From Cricetomys ansorgei (lineage: Eukaryota > Chordata > Mammalia > Rodentia > Nesomyidae): a DNA stretch of 64,000 nt. The notes under the pieces are model-generated. The model searched no databases. It was not told the DNA's origin and saw only the letters and a program-made list of their open reading frames with translations. The DNA lies in NCBI GenBank assembly GCA_026225945.1, contig JAMJFZ010001816.1, forward strand, positions 5,137,501 to 5,201,500, written 5' to 3'. The first letter of the stretch is position 1, and each line of letters begins with the position of its first letter. Shown in pieces: positions 45,819 to 56,192 of the stretch. A program made the translations under genes and the position numbers.

Positions 45819-46050
45819 GACACAGAAGCTCGTGGGGATTGGAAGAACAATGACCTCACAAGTTAGAGTTGTTTATGCATAGAAACTCAAAAGGAAGAAA
45901 AAAATCAAATTACACAGAAAGAAGACCTGAGGGAGACCAGGTCCGAATCTCTTTCTGTTATGTGGATACAGCTGGCTTCTCTGTGTTTAATACAGTGTGT
46001 CTCAGTGATTTAAAATGAGATACATGAATAAAACTGTGAAAATATTCTTT
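45819..46050 (+). CDS. candidate 3' terminal exon
   Basis: Preceded by a strong pyrimidine tract and AG ('TTTCTCCTTTCTTTTAG'). From the first base, in phase 0, it reads 'DTEARGDWKNNDLTS' and then TAG at 45864-45866. About 160 bases further an AATAAA lies at 46027-46032, placing cleavage near 46050. If spliced to the candidate exon at 34692-34797, the frame continues without a break. I do not recognise the protein and no longer upstream coding sequence is seen. A lncRNA exon, a small-peptide transcript or a chance arrangement are all possible. Confidence 0.3.
46027..46032 (+). terminator. polyadenylation signal AATAAA (candidate)
   Basis: Canonical hexamer 161 bases after the candidate stop. 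Downstream sequence is T-rich but only weakly GT-rich. Many chance copies exist in AT-rich DNA, so its value depends on the exon call. Confidence 0.3.
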
Positions 46051-46449
46051 TTTAAATTTATTTCAAAGTATAGAGTTTGAAAGGTTTGAAAAGGGAGCAT
46101 TAAAGATGGCTTAGGCAGAAACTGCATTGCAACTTTTAGCCTGTGAATTTTTCCCCCTCAGATTATGCTGTCTTTGGAGAGCCATAGCACCTGGGCACTG
46201 GGCGTGGCTAAAGATTCTGACTATCTGATTACTTCAGACTGTAATTTAGGAATCTGTGGATGCTTGTTCAAGGGGAGATATTCGAATATATTGGTAGTAG
46301 AAGAAATCTATGAGCAAAGGTGCTTGGTTCCATTAGCCCCTTACATAAATAAAGACAATAGAACATCATAGAGTGCTTCAGATGACAGGTGAGGTTTGAA
46401 ACTCTGGATATACCAACTAGTTGAATCTACTGTCTTAAGAGGGATATAC
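46051..46449. other. no gene recognised
   Basis: The 68-codon + strand frame at 46165-46371 has no known motif. No repeat seen. Confidence 0.4.
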
Positions 46450-46515
46450 TGTCAATATGCCCATTTCACATGTGAGAAATTGAGGACTGGACTCCTGTCC
46501 AGACCAATGCTGAGT
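46450..46515 (-). mobile_element. MIR fragment
   Basis: 'GCCCATTTCACATGTGAGAA' and 'ATTGAGGACTGGACTCC' resemble the antisense MIR motif 'CCCATTTTACAGATGAGGAAACTGAGG'-type core, shown here only in part. Confidence 0.5.
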
Positions 46516-46619
46516 TGCAGAATTCAGTTTAGTTAAATAAAAGCCAGCGGCCTTCTATTAAACTGAGAGTAGATCAAAAGAAACAATGTTTAAAGGGCCT
46601 GGTATGTCAACTTTGATCT

Positions 46620-46806
46620 CCTATTTTTTATTTCCATTTATTTATTTATTTATCTATTTATTTATTTGGAGATAAGGTTTTTCTTTGTAGCTCTAGCTGT
46701 CCTGGAACTTGCTCTGTAGACTCGGCTGGCCTCAAGCTCACAGAGATCCACCTGCCTCTGCCTCTTGAATGCTGGGATTAAAGACGTGTACCACCACCAC
46801 CCAACT
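46620..46806 (-). mobile_element. B1 SINE with (TTTA)n tail
   Basis: On the + strand the (TTTA)n run at 46635-46668 is the complement of the tail. It is followed by 'GAGATAAGGTTTTTCTTTGT', 'AGCTGTCCTGGAACTTGCTC', 'TGTAGACTCGGCTGGCCTCA', 'GATCCACCTGCCTCTGCCTC', 'GCTGGGATTAAAGACGTGTA', 'CCACCACC'. The best preserved B1 in the window; close to full length. Confidence 0.95.
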
Positions 46807-47974
46807 TTTAATCTCCTACTTATGCTTCTCAGCCATCGAATAATTACGTTGTTGGCGGATAAAGGAGTGAAATGATGAATAGTGAAGAAACTTAAAGGTC
46901 TGGAGATTTCTCATTGAAAAATCCAGCATTAAGTATGGGAAAGTAGCTTTTAATACATTGAGAGTATTTAAAATAAACCTAAAAAATATTTGTCTACATA
47001 TTTGTGTTGCGAACAATGTCTCATGTTATGATTAGTTTCATTACAACTTAAAACAACCAAACTATCTTTTGACATGCTACTTGTGATAATGACCAATGTG
47101 GCATAGTTTTCTAGCAGTTGGCTGCTTGAGTATTACCACTGTTCATATCCCACATTTTAGAATCCACATATTCTCCAACCTAGTCTCTGTTTTCTTTTGT
47201 TATTTCAGGAACATTGCATTTTATTATGTCAGAGAGGGAAAGAGAGAAAGAGAGAGAATATTTATTATTTCATATCATGTTTGGAAGAATGGAAAGAAGA
47301 TTTAATTGTTAAAGTTAATACAAGAAATAAATATAAATGAACATATACATGTTCTTCGTTAGCGAAATTGCATTGTATATTTCTACAAAATACTTGACAG
47401 TGTACTAATGATGTTGTTTCTAATAGTTTTCTAATATAAAAATATACATTTTAAAAATAATCAAGAATTCCCTTTAATGGAGCCTCATTCTCCTGGTCAC
47501 TCCTTTCCCCTCTTCTTTCCTCCCTATCTCCCTTATTTATTTCTAGCAAAATTTCTCTTACTCTTCAAAAACTTGAGTCAGGAGAATAGATTTCAGATAG
47601 CAGGAGCTAAGACCATGTCACCAAGTTACAACAATGCATCCTTGATGTTCAGTATAAATTAGACATTTGACATATGTTGTCAATCTAGTGGCAGGAAACA
47701 AGATGCACAGCAATTGTTACTTATTACTTTTCTTTATGATTATGACAGTTGGTTGGTAAAATCAAACCTGAATTAATATTAGATACTTTCAAAAGACATA
47801 CATCACTCAAAATAGTATAACTTCTTATTCCGTACAACTCTATATTTAAATACAAGCACACTGAACAAACTACGCATACAAATTAAAAATTTATCCTGAT
47901 TTTTCTTTGTCTACTGTCTTCTCTGACACAATCACTAATACACTGTAATATGGGTCTTTACCGTGTTTGGTGCT
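46807..47974. other. no gene recognised
   Basis: AT-rich. Contains a GA-rich patch at 47231-47257. No element or gene seen. Confidence 0.45.
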
Positions 47975-48235
47975 TTGCCAAAGTGCCATAAGTTAGGGTA
48001 CTTAAACAAAAGCCACCTCTTTCTCACAGTTCTGAAGGCTCAGGGTCTGAGAGTGGGATGCCAGCCTGTTTGAACTTTTCAGGGTGCAGAACACTGCTCT
48101 CTTATTCTATTATCTCATAGAAGACAGAAGACGAGAGAGCTCTTTGTAGTCTCTAAGGGTATAACTCCACTCACGAAGGCTTCTTCCTCAGGTCACAACC
48201 GTCTCCTCCGTCTTACTAGAACTGGGCAGGATAAC
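47975..48235 (-). mobile_element. MLT1-type MaLR LTR
   Basis: Antisense landmarks: 'AAGTTAGGGTACTTAAAC', 'TTTCTCACAGTTCTGAAGGC', 'TCTGAGAGTGGGATGCCAGC', 'AAGGGTATAACTCCACTCAC', the complement of the usual 3' end ('CCTCCAGAACTGTGAGAAA'). Confidence 0.65.
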
Positions 48236-49569
48236 ACAGAGATAATACAATGTAATACAAAGATAATACAATACAGAATGGGAATATGTTCTTCCAGAGG
48301 TCTTTTAGTCATAAGAATATAGATGTATATTTATCAGTGAAATTTAGATTAAAAAAAACCCATGAAATTGTACTATAGCTTTTGGGAAAACTGTATTTCT
48401 TAAAACATATATGGATGGTAGTTGCTAGTACACATTCATCTGATAGTTTTCATCTTCAGGTATTGCTGTCATTTAAATCTTCTCTTTCTGAAATAGGATC
48501 TTTCATGGTCCTTCTGAGATTTCGTGAAGTGTGGGAGCATAAATCAAAAGGGAAGCACAAGTGGAATTGATGCCCCGGACAACCAAAGACGTGGCGACGC
48601 CATCTCTGTAGAGACAGATGTATTTCTGCTCTGGTATTAGGCAATTCTTATTCCTTTCCTTTCACATCCTCTAAAAACATCACCTGTCTTCCTCATTTGT
48701 TTCTTCCAGGCACAGTCCATAACGGATTTTGCCAATCATCCAAGACACAGTGATTCTTATGATGTTCCTCATCTGTCAGAGGACTCTCACAGACCCCAGA
48801 TCGTCTGATGGTATTTACTTTCCAAGGTTCTTATCATTTCCCAGAAGCCCCTCCAACAATGATAAACTTGCCTTCTAGAATGCATTTTCTGTTTTCCTTT
48901 GAAAAAGATCCAACATTACCATTCAAATACTTTTGATGTTTGATAGTCTCAGTGTTGTTCTCCAAACACGAAGTAAACGGCAGGACAGGAGGCCACATGG
49001 AGGAAGACAGTAGTCTTGACTGAGCCATTTATAATTTCAGCTGGGATTTCAGTCAGTTCTTATTGGCTGAGAACTCAAGACCTGGTGGAAGTCAAATCCA
49101 TGCTCATTGACACAGATTTTGTATTTTATTTTATTTTACTGTAAAGAATTGGGACAGACACCTGTACACACATTTACAAATTATCTGCCATTAGCACTAC
49201 TTCGGTGATAAATAAGATTAGAAAATATTAGTATGGTGGGAACACAGCAGGGGATTAGAGAACACATGTGTCTTTATGCACATATTTTAAGTACGCAGAT
49301 TTCTAAGATTGGAGATGGTACAAGGTGTGGCGGGTTTTGCTAGTCTGAAAAGAGAAACAATATTTCCAGTGGTTATTTCTCTACTTGTATATGCTGAGCC
49401 AGCAATATTAGTGTAGGGGCATTTAACATTTCAGGCAATGTAGAAGTTGGGTAAGAGGCTTGTGATTTTAAATCTTACTTTCAAATGTATTATCATCTAT
49501 ATAGAGAAGATAAACGACTTATGTTTAACAGCAGACAAAAAGCTTACATATTTTATATACTTATATATA
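48236..49569. other. no gene recognised
   Basis: Begins with a short direct repeat of 'AGATAATACAAT' (48240 and 48263). The rest is unassigned. Confidence 0.45.
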
Positions 49570-49745
49570 TTTATTTCATGTGTGGGTATTTGAGCAAGTG
49601 TGCTATGGTACTCCCAGATGTGTGGAGGACAGAGCACAACTTGCAGTGATAGTCTTTTCTACCATGCTAGTTCCCAGCATCAAATTCAAGTCAACGGTCT
49701 GGACATCGAATATCTCTACCTGCTGAGCCACCTCATTGACCCCAA
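49570..49745 (-). mobile_element. B3/B2-family SINE, diverged
   Basis: 'GTGGGTATTTGAGCAAGTGT', 'CCCAGATGTGTGGAGGACAG', 'AGTTCCCAGCATCAAATTCA', 'TACCTGCTGAGCCACCTCAT' in antisense order. Confidence 0.65.
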
Positions 49746-50187
49746 TTTTAGGTTATTGTCTGTGAAGTTACAATAAAGATGCAGGGGTAAAATACCTGAG
49801 TGGCTCAGGATCAGAGAGGCTTATTTCTGGATATTAAAATTACAGAGAGGGGCTAGCTTTTTATAGATCAATTCTCTGTAGGCAACTGCCTAGAAAATCT
49901 ACGTACAGTTAAACAAAAATGTTTAAAAAAAAAAAAAAGAAATAGGAAACCATTAAGTCTTGAGAAGCAAGGGCCCCATAGAGGACAAAGGGTCAAATGA
50001 AACTGGCCTTTTGTGCCATTTTCCTCAAAGCATCTGCCATCCTCAAAAGCATCACTGAGATAGATGGTCAGAAGCTGAGCACAATCAGAAACTAGAGACC
50101 AGGGACCATCATAAAGAAAGGACCCGGTCATTGGTGTTCTTGGGTCTCTCTGTCTTTGGAATAAAATTGCCACAACCTTTGTATATC
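49746..50187. other. no gene recognised; A-run
   Basis: An A-rich run at 49923-49938 is possibly a retroposon tail. The minus-strand 101-codon frame crossing it has no known domain. Confidence 0.4.
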
Positions 50188-50520
50188 ACCATCACCTATG
50201 AAACTGATAGATAACAGACATTTACTCCTCATAGTTCTGGAAGTGGATTCGGAAGTCCCAGATCAAGTCACCCACACATTCAGCGTCTACTCAAGGTCCA
50301 TATGATGGTCCATAGACAGCTCTTTTTCCTTATGTCTTCTCATGGAAGAAGAGATAGGGATGTCTCCGAGTCCTCTTTTATAAAGGAAAGAATCCCATTC
50401 ATGACAGCTCATGACTTAATCACGGCCCTCGAGCTCCATCCGATAATACAATCATTTGGGGAACTGGGTTTCCATGTATAAATTTGGTGATGACACAGGG
50501 ATTCAGACCATAGCACTGAG
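50188..50520 (-). mobile_element. MLT1-type MaLR LTR
   Basis: Antisense order is very clear: 'CTCCTCATAGTTCTGGAAGT', 'TCGGAAGTCCCAGATCAAGT', 'TATGTCTTCTCATGGAAGAA', 'CCTCTTTTATAAAGGAAAGA', 'ATCCCATTCATGACAGCTCA', 'TGACTTAATCACGGCCC', 'GATTCAGACCATAGCACTG'. Confidence 0.8.
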
Positions 50521-50819
50521 CTTTGACAAAGAATAGTTCACAAAGCTAAGCATCTTGTTAGGGAGTAGCCCAATGCAGATTTATTTGATCACTGCCTGTC
50601 AGAGAGTTTGTACAGAGACTCAAATTAGCTGCATGGCCCTTCAATCAAAATTCTGGATTTCAGTCAAATTACCATGAATGGAAGAAAATGATTCGACACA
50701 CCGAAAACTCTGGAAAAGAAGATGAGCAAATAGAATGAGCCCAAACGGTCATCTGATTCGTGGCTCTAAGTCTGTCTCTCAGTAGTGTCAGGTTTTGGCT
50801 GTTCGTTCATCTTTTTGTT

Positions 50820-51560
50820 CTGATTCTTTGAAACTTTTACACATATACGAGTTATCTCAATCAGCATCCTCTTCCTGCTCTCCAACTCATTTCCCACCCC
50901 ACAACACAATTCCCTCCCCTCTTCGTGCCCTCTTAGTTTTGACTCGGTAACTCATTGGTTCTAAGTAGCGCGTCCATTTTGGCACGAATGTGGGGTTATC
51001 CACAGGGGCACAGGCAACATACTAGCATCCACCCCACCAAAGGAAAAGTGATTTTTCCTTCCCTAGCAGCCATCAATTAACAAGAGCTCCTCATCTATAG
51101 CTGGGGCTTCAGGAGCCTCATCCTTTCCATGGTGGAATTTCTAACCGGCTTGATCTTGTGCAGATAACCATAGCTACTCTGAACTCACATGTACATCAAC
51201 CATGTTATGTCCAGAGGAAGGCACTTCACAGCACTCCTCGTCTTCTGCCTCTTAGATTTTTTTCCTGCTTCCTCTTCAGCTATGTTCCCTGATCCTTGAG
51301 GTTGGGAAATGTTGATACAGGTATTTAACCTAAAGCTGAGCACAGTTATTTTCAGCATCTGGAATAGTTACGAGTCTCTGGATTAACTCCCCTATGTAAT
51401 AGGATTTCCAGAGCAGAGGTGAGAACAGCACAATCTATGGCTATAGAACCTATTCAGACCCCCAACGCTCCATTACCTTCCTGAACCATTCTGCCTCCTC
51501 TATTTCCCTCTCTTTTTAACTTAACCTATAATATATCATCCTTCATCACTTTACACCTCC
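50820..51560 (-). mobile_element. rodent L1 3'UTR, distal part
   Basis: Antisense Lx-type L1 3'UTR: 'CTCCAACTCATTTCCCACCC', 'GACTCGGTAACTCATTGGTT', 'TTATCCACAGGGGCACAGGC', 'AGCATCCACCCCACCAAAGG', 'GATCTTGTGCAGATAACCAT', 'TACATCAACCATGTTATGTC', 'GATTAACTCCCCTATGTAAT'. Long, fairly well preserved. Confidence 0.88.
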
Positions 51561-51631
51561 CTACAGTGGTCTATCCCCAAAGTTCTGGCTTCCATATGCC
51601 ACCAAGATTAAACACACAAAACAAAAAGTTT

Positions 51632-51682
<51 letters not shown>
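51632..51682. repeat. (AT)n microsatellite within L1
   Basis: About 25 AT units separating two stretches of antisense L1 sequence; the Tyr/Ile ORFs on both strands come from it. Confidence 0.97.
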
Positions 51683-51683
<1 letters not shown>

Positions 51684-52170
51684 CCCATATATGAGAGGGA
51701 AGATGCAGTATTTGTCTCCTGGGGCTTGCATGACCTCACTCCCTATGATACTTTCCATTTCCATGCATCCACCTGCATATTTACTGGTCCTATTTTCCTT
51801 TACAGTAGAGAAGCAGTCCATTGTGCATAGAAACCACATTTTCTTTATTATCACTCGATGGATGTCTGTGTTCATTCCATGTCCGACCTGTTGTGAATAG
51901 AACAGCAATGAACATGTACATGCAAGTGACTCTATAGTAGAATATTTTCTTGAGAAGCCTCCACACTGATTTTCAAAGTGACCACACTAACTTTTATTCC
52001 CACTGGCAGTGGAGAAGCATCAATGACAACACTTGTCATTTGTATTTCTGATCATGGCCGTTCTGACTGGGCGGAGACACATGCATCTTCCTGATAGCTA
52101 AGGATAACAAACAACTTAAGTGTTTAGCCATTTGTTGTTTTGCTTTTGAGAAGTGTCATGTCAGAATTGA
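51683..52170 (-). mobile_element. rodent L1 3' region, proximal part
   Basis: Antisense landmarks: 'GATGCAGTATTTGTCTCCTG', 'ACTTTCCATTTCCATGCATC', 'CAGTCCATTGTGCATAGAAA', 'AATAGAACAGCAATGAACAT', 'CCTCCACACTGATTTTCAAA', 'CATTTGTATTTCTGATCATG', 'GCCATTTGTTGTTTTGCTTT'. Same orientation as the part to the left; internal deletions present. Confidence 0.85.
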
Positions 52171-52654
52171 GCTTTCATTCTGTCATTTGTGCTCAGTGAG
52201 TCCTGAGCAACTCAGATATGAAGAGAATAGAAATTCTGCAAAATGAAGAGCTAGGCCAAAAGGAATGCCTTTAATGTGTGCAGCGATGACGAATCTTGTC
52301 ATTCTGAAGCAACTCTAGCACAACGATGGGTAGCCTTGGATTTACCATGATCCTGCTCACTAGATGTGATGCTTAGGAAATTATATATAATCTCTGTGAG
52401 TACAGACTTAGAGTTATTTTTCTTGTCTCTTTTATGGAGGGATAATTCAGAATGAAAACAGGGCTCAGGAAATATCTTTTCAGCATGCCTTCAAGTTCTA
52501 TATCAAGCAATGAGTTATTTTATGCTAAGAGGATTTTATTCTTTTAGAAATTATATACAACGGGGATTATTTTAAATATATTCTTGAAGCACTGACATGT
52601 TAGCTTATTTTAACCCTACTGTATACAAGCTCTTATATACTGCTTAAAATAAAG
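52171..52654. other. no gene recognised
   Basis: Unassigned AT-rich sequence. Confidence 0.45.
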
Positions 52655-52793
52655 GAAGCTGGAGCTTGTGAGATGGCTCAGTGTGAAAAAGTATTTGTCA
52701 CCAAGCTGATGAGCTGCAATCTTTGGGACCTATAAGGTGGGGGAGACCTGACTCTTACAAATTTTCTTCTGACCATCACAAGTATACTGTGCC

Positions 52794-52800
<7 letters not shown>
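52655..52800 (+). mobile_element. RSINE1/B4-type SINE
   Basis: 'GGAGCTTGTGAGATGGCTCA', 'AGTATTTGTCACCAAGCTGA', 'CAATCTTTGGGACCTATAAG', 'CTGACTCTTACAAATTTTCT', 'TCTGACCATCACAAGTATAC' in RSINE1 order, ending in a (CA)n tail. Confidence 0.8.
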
Positions 52801-52835
<35 letters not shown>

Positions 52836-52838
52836 ACA
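52796..52838. repeat. (CA)n tail of the SINE
   Basis: About 20 CA units with one TA interruption at the 3' end of the preceding RSINE1. Confidence 0.95.
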
Positions 52839-55119
52839 CTAAGTAAATAGATATAAAAATGAAGTGCATGTCTTAAAAATATTGGACTACAGAAAGTTTC
52901 ACAACAACGCTGGAGTTTTCCCTAATGTTAGGAACAGAGCAATAGTTCTGTAATATATTACAATAATCTTTATCTTTCTTAAGCTTTTGAGGTTGAATCT
53001 TTTACCACCAGCAAAGTCTTTTCTTAGTGCATAGTAGTGGAAATGCAACCGGCTTAAATAAATTACTCTGAAACGTGAAATTCCACACCTATTCACTTCC
53101 CAGACAAGGCATCAAGGACTGGCATGATTATTTGTGACTCAACGAGAACATCCTTACACACACTAACACGCTTGTGAGGTGGTTAAAGTCTTACCATATT
53201 TGATGTATGTCCTAGGCTAAATACTAACCCTGTAATATTGGGTTGTCTGAACTCAAAGGCACCGCTGTATACACAATGTATACAATATGTGTATGAGCCT
53301 GCTGCTCTGTGCTTTGTTTTAGATGTCTACATTTGATTTTTTTGTGGCTTAAATAAACTTAGACTGGTGAGATTTCGAAGCATTTGCTTCTTTAGTTTTC
53401 TCTCGTCTCCTTGATTACTGCTGTCGATCTTTGTCCTTAGTGGCCTCTGCCCTTTCCTCCCCTATCCTTCCCCTTCTCCTTCTCCCTCACCATCAATGCT
53501 ATCTGCAGGTCTCACAGGAACTTGGCAGCACCTGTGATTGTTATTCAGTAGTTCCCCCTGGTTGGCTACTTTTTCTGGATATTCAGGCGCACAGGTGATT
53601 ATCTCTGGATGAATGAAGAGGCCACTGATTTTCCGTGTTTACGATAAAAGAATCCTGCTGTCTATTTCTAGATAGCACTGTGAACCTCCAACAGTATCGA
53701 TGCATTGAATGTCTATTCGAGTCAGTAGCAAAGGAAAATATTTCAAAATGTCATAGATTGAAGACATTCTTAATAAGCATTTACTACTTTCCGAGTAAAG
53801 GCAAACTTCTACAGAAATTTCCTTATTCCTTTTTAGTTTTGACTTGACAACTTCTAAATGTAAGGTATGTTTGTTATATTTTAAAAGCGAAAGAACACAG
53901 GATCATTTCCCCAAGTGGAATCATCAATAATTCAAGTACAAAAAAGAGAAGGTTATAGAATTTGTAAAATCACAAATTCAAAGGGTCGCATGAAATAAAA
54001 TTTCCCAGGAGAAAACTAAAATGGCAAAGATCGGTTCATCATCACTGTACAAATATGCAGCTTTAGGAAATTAATTTTTCTAAAATATTAAAAAGATTTT
54101 AGTCAGCTGAGGGCATTGTCATATGGACACATGGGGACATTGACATATTTGAGAATTGATGCCAGTTAAACAATTACCTAATAAATCAATGAACAAGTTA
54201 TTATTGGACATTGGCTGCATGTATCACATGCCCCAGGTGGTGTGGGGGAGGTGGTGATCAAGCATCCTGTTGTTGCTCTGCTCATGTGACAATCTGCCAT
54301 CAGATCACAAGTGTCAAAACTGAAGAGGTCTTTCTGCTTAAAGTGATAGCCATGCATGCTTCTCCTGTTGCTAAATGGGAGACCAGAGGTAGGAATGAGA
54401 AGCAAAAGGGTGATAGAGCAAAGTACAAGAAAACAAAAAACCCAGCAAGATGTGCCAGTACAGAAGAAGTCCCAGTAGAACAAGAGGCTGAGCCCCAGAT
54501 GGCCAGACAGAACCGAGAGAGGGCTTTGGGCTTGCTAAAGCAAATGGAAGCTGGTAAAACATTTTATTGTAACACTGGAGAGATGGCAAGGGTAGAATTA
54601 CAAAATAAACCAAAGCAAGCATTTCCTGTCTGCTCTATTTTATGATTCTGGCTGTATTCGATTGCTTCACCTGTGAAGGTGTTTGTGGAATTTTTCTGCA
54701 AGAACATCTTGTCTTAATCACAACAGATAAAAAAATCAGATGTATCCACAGCTTCTTTTAGACACAAAGACATTTCAAAATGAATAACATAAAGGGAACA
54801 ATAGGGGTTGTGGTTTGAGCTGTGCCAGGTAGATTAATATCTCTAACCAGTCCTGAGAATTTATGGAAATATTGAACAGAAGAGTCTGTATCCTTCTAAT
54901 CCATAACTGAGCTAAGAAAATATAGAGGCCATTAGCAGGGACTGGTGGTGGAGAACTTAAAACCTCACTAGAGAGAAGCTCTGAATCCAGTCCCTCCCAT
55001 AGTATCTGGAGCAACACTGTAGAGTTTAGCAAGCAACAGGATTGAATAATATGGGCTACTTGGGTGGGTCTAGGAGGGGAGTAAGGTGAGGCTCTTATCA
55101 AAGGAGGAGTTAGGGGAAG
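52839..55119. other. no gene recognised; 144-codon open frame
   Basis: A pyrimidine-rich run lies at 53440-53490. A + strand frame of 144 codons (54211-54645) carries a Lys/Glu/Arg-rich stretch ('EVPVEQEAEPQMARQNRERA'), opposed by frames on the other strand. I do not recognise it and there is no splice, tail or homology support; a decayed retrocopy cannot be excluded. Confidence 0.35.
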
Positions 55120-55275
55120 ACAAGATGGCTCCATCCAGAAAGGTAAGGGCTGCACAGGGCTCCGTAATCTGAGTTCAATCTACTGAACCAAGGTAAAGGT
55201 GGAAGGGGAGAACTGACTCCTCAAACTTGTTCTCTGACCTCCATAAGTTTGCCATGTCATATGATACCCCACATA
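55120..55275 (+). mobile_element. RSINE1-type SINE
   Basis: 'GACAAGATGGCTCCATCCAG', 'TAATCTGAGTTCAATCTACT', 'GGTGGAAGGGGAGAACTGAC', 'TTGTTCTCTGACCTCCATAA', 'GTTTGCCATGTC' follow RSINE1 order. Confidence 0.78.
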
Positions 55276-55366
55276 CACCTCTCTCTCTCTTTCTCTCCCA
55301 GACATACATGCTCACGCGTGTGTGCACACACACACACGCGCACACACACACACAAACACACAATCT
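55276..55366. repeat. (CT)n and (CA)n compound tail
   Basis: CT run followed by CA/CG-CA runs at the 3' end of the RSINE1. Confidence 0.93.
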
Positions 55367-55714
55367 TCGAATGTCAGGTTCAGCCTGAGACCCTGTCTGC
55401 GACCTCCACACGAACCCTCGTGCACACACAGAAAAGCATTCAAACAAACGTACCATAGACACAAGTAATGGTCCATGACTGTATTAGAAAACGTATTTCC
55501 AAAATTTGTTTGTTTGTCTTGAGAAACACCACCTTATTTTAGTCAAACATCGGTTGGGTTACTTGAGTTTATACAGATGAGATTAGTCCATTGTTTGGAG
55601 GAATCTTCAGAACTACTCCGAAGATGATAAGAATGTGAAGCTGAACTAGGGAGACATCTGTGTTGGGATATGGGGAAGACAATTCCCAAGTGAGAAATAG
55701 GGTTTCACAGAAGG
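55367..55714. other. no gene recognised
   Basis: Unassigned. Contains a (TTTG)n-like 'TTTGTTTGTTTG' at 55503-55514. Confidence 0.45.
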
Positions 55715-55835
55715 TTAAACAGAATTACCATGAGGCCCCCAAATTACACTTCTAGGCACATGCCTTGCAAAACTGAAGACAGGTTTTCAAACAAAAACTT
55801 GAACTCTTGCCTTTGTGTATTAAGACCAAAATGAA
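55715..55835 (+). mobile_element. L1M-type 3'UTR fragment
   Basis: 'CAGAATTACCATGAGGCCCC', 'AAATTACACTTCTAGGCACA', 'AAACAAAAACTTGAACTCTT' match old mammalian L1 3'UTR in sense orientation. Confidence 0.6.
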
Positions 55836-55989
55836 TGAGAACCTCTGAAAACCAGATATGTAACATTTAGTTCTCCATTGTGTGTTGTGAAATTCCTCTT
55901 CACCTCCTTTTCTCTCTAATCTTCCTGAAATCCAATTACATGCCAGTTCCTCTAAGTATTGTCTCCTGTGTTTTTTAAATGCATTTATT

Positions 55990-56192
55990 TGACGTCTACA
56001 CGTGTTTTAGCTCCATGTGGATATTCTTCGTGAATGCCTGTTGTCTGCAGAGGTCTGAAGACAATGTTGGATCCTCTGGAAAAGGAGTTATGGAGCATGT
56101 GTAAGCTGCCATGTGGGTTTTGGGAATGAAATCATGATCCTACACAAGAGCATCAAGCTCTCTTGACCACTGAGTCATCTCTCTATCCTACT
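55990..56192 (-). mobile_element. B3 SINE
   Basis: 'GACGTCTACACGTGTTTTAG', 'GCAGAGGTCTGAAGACAATG', 'TTGGATCCTCTGGAAAAGGA', 'TAAGCTGCCATGTGGGTTTT', 'GACCACTGAGTCATCTCTCT' in antisense B3 order. Confidence 0.82.

Noticed and set aside
54178..54645. 144-codon + strand frame with opposing minus-strand frames
   Set aside because: Charged stretch looked protein-like, but no family was recognised and there is no tail, splice site or homology; kept only as a note in the interval description.
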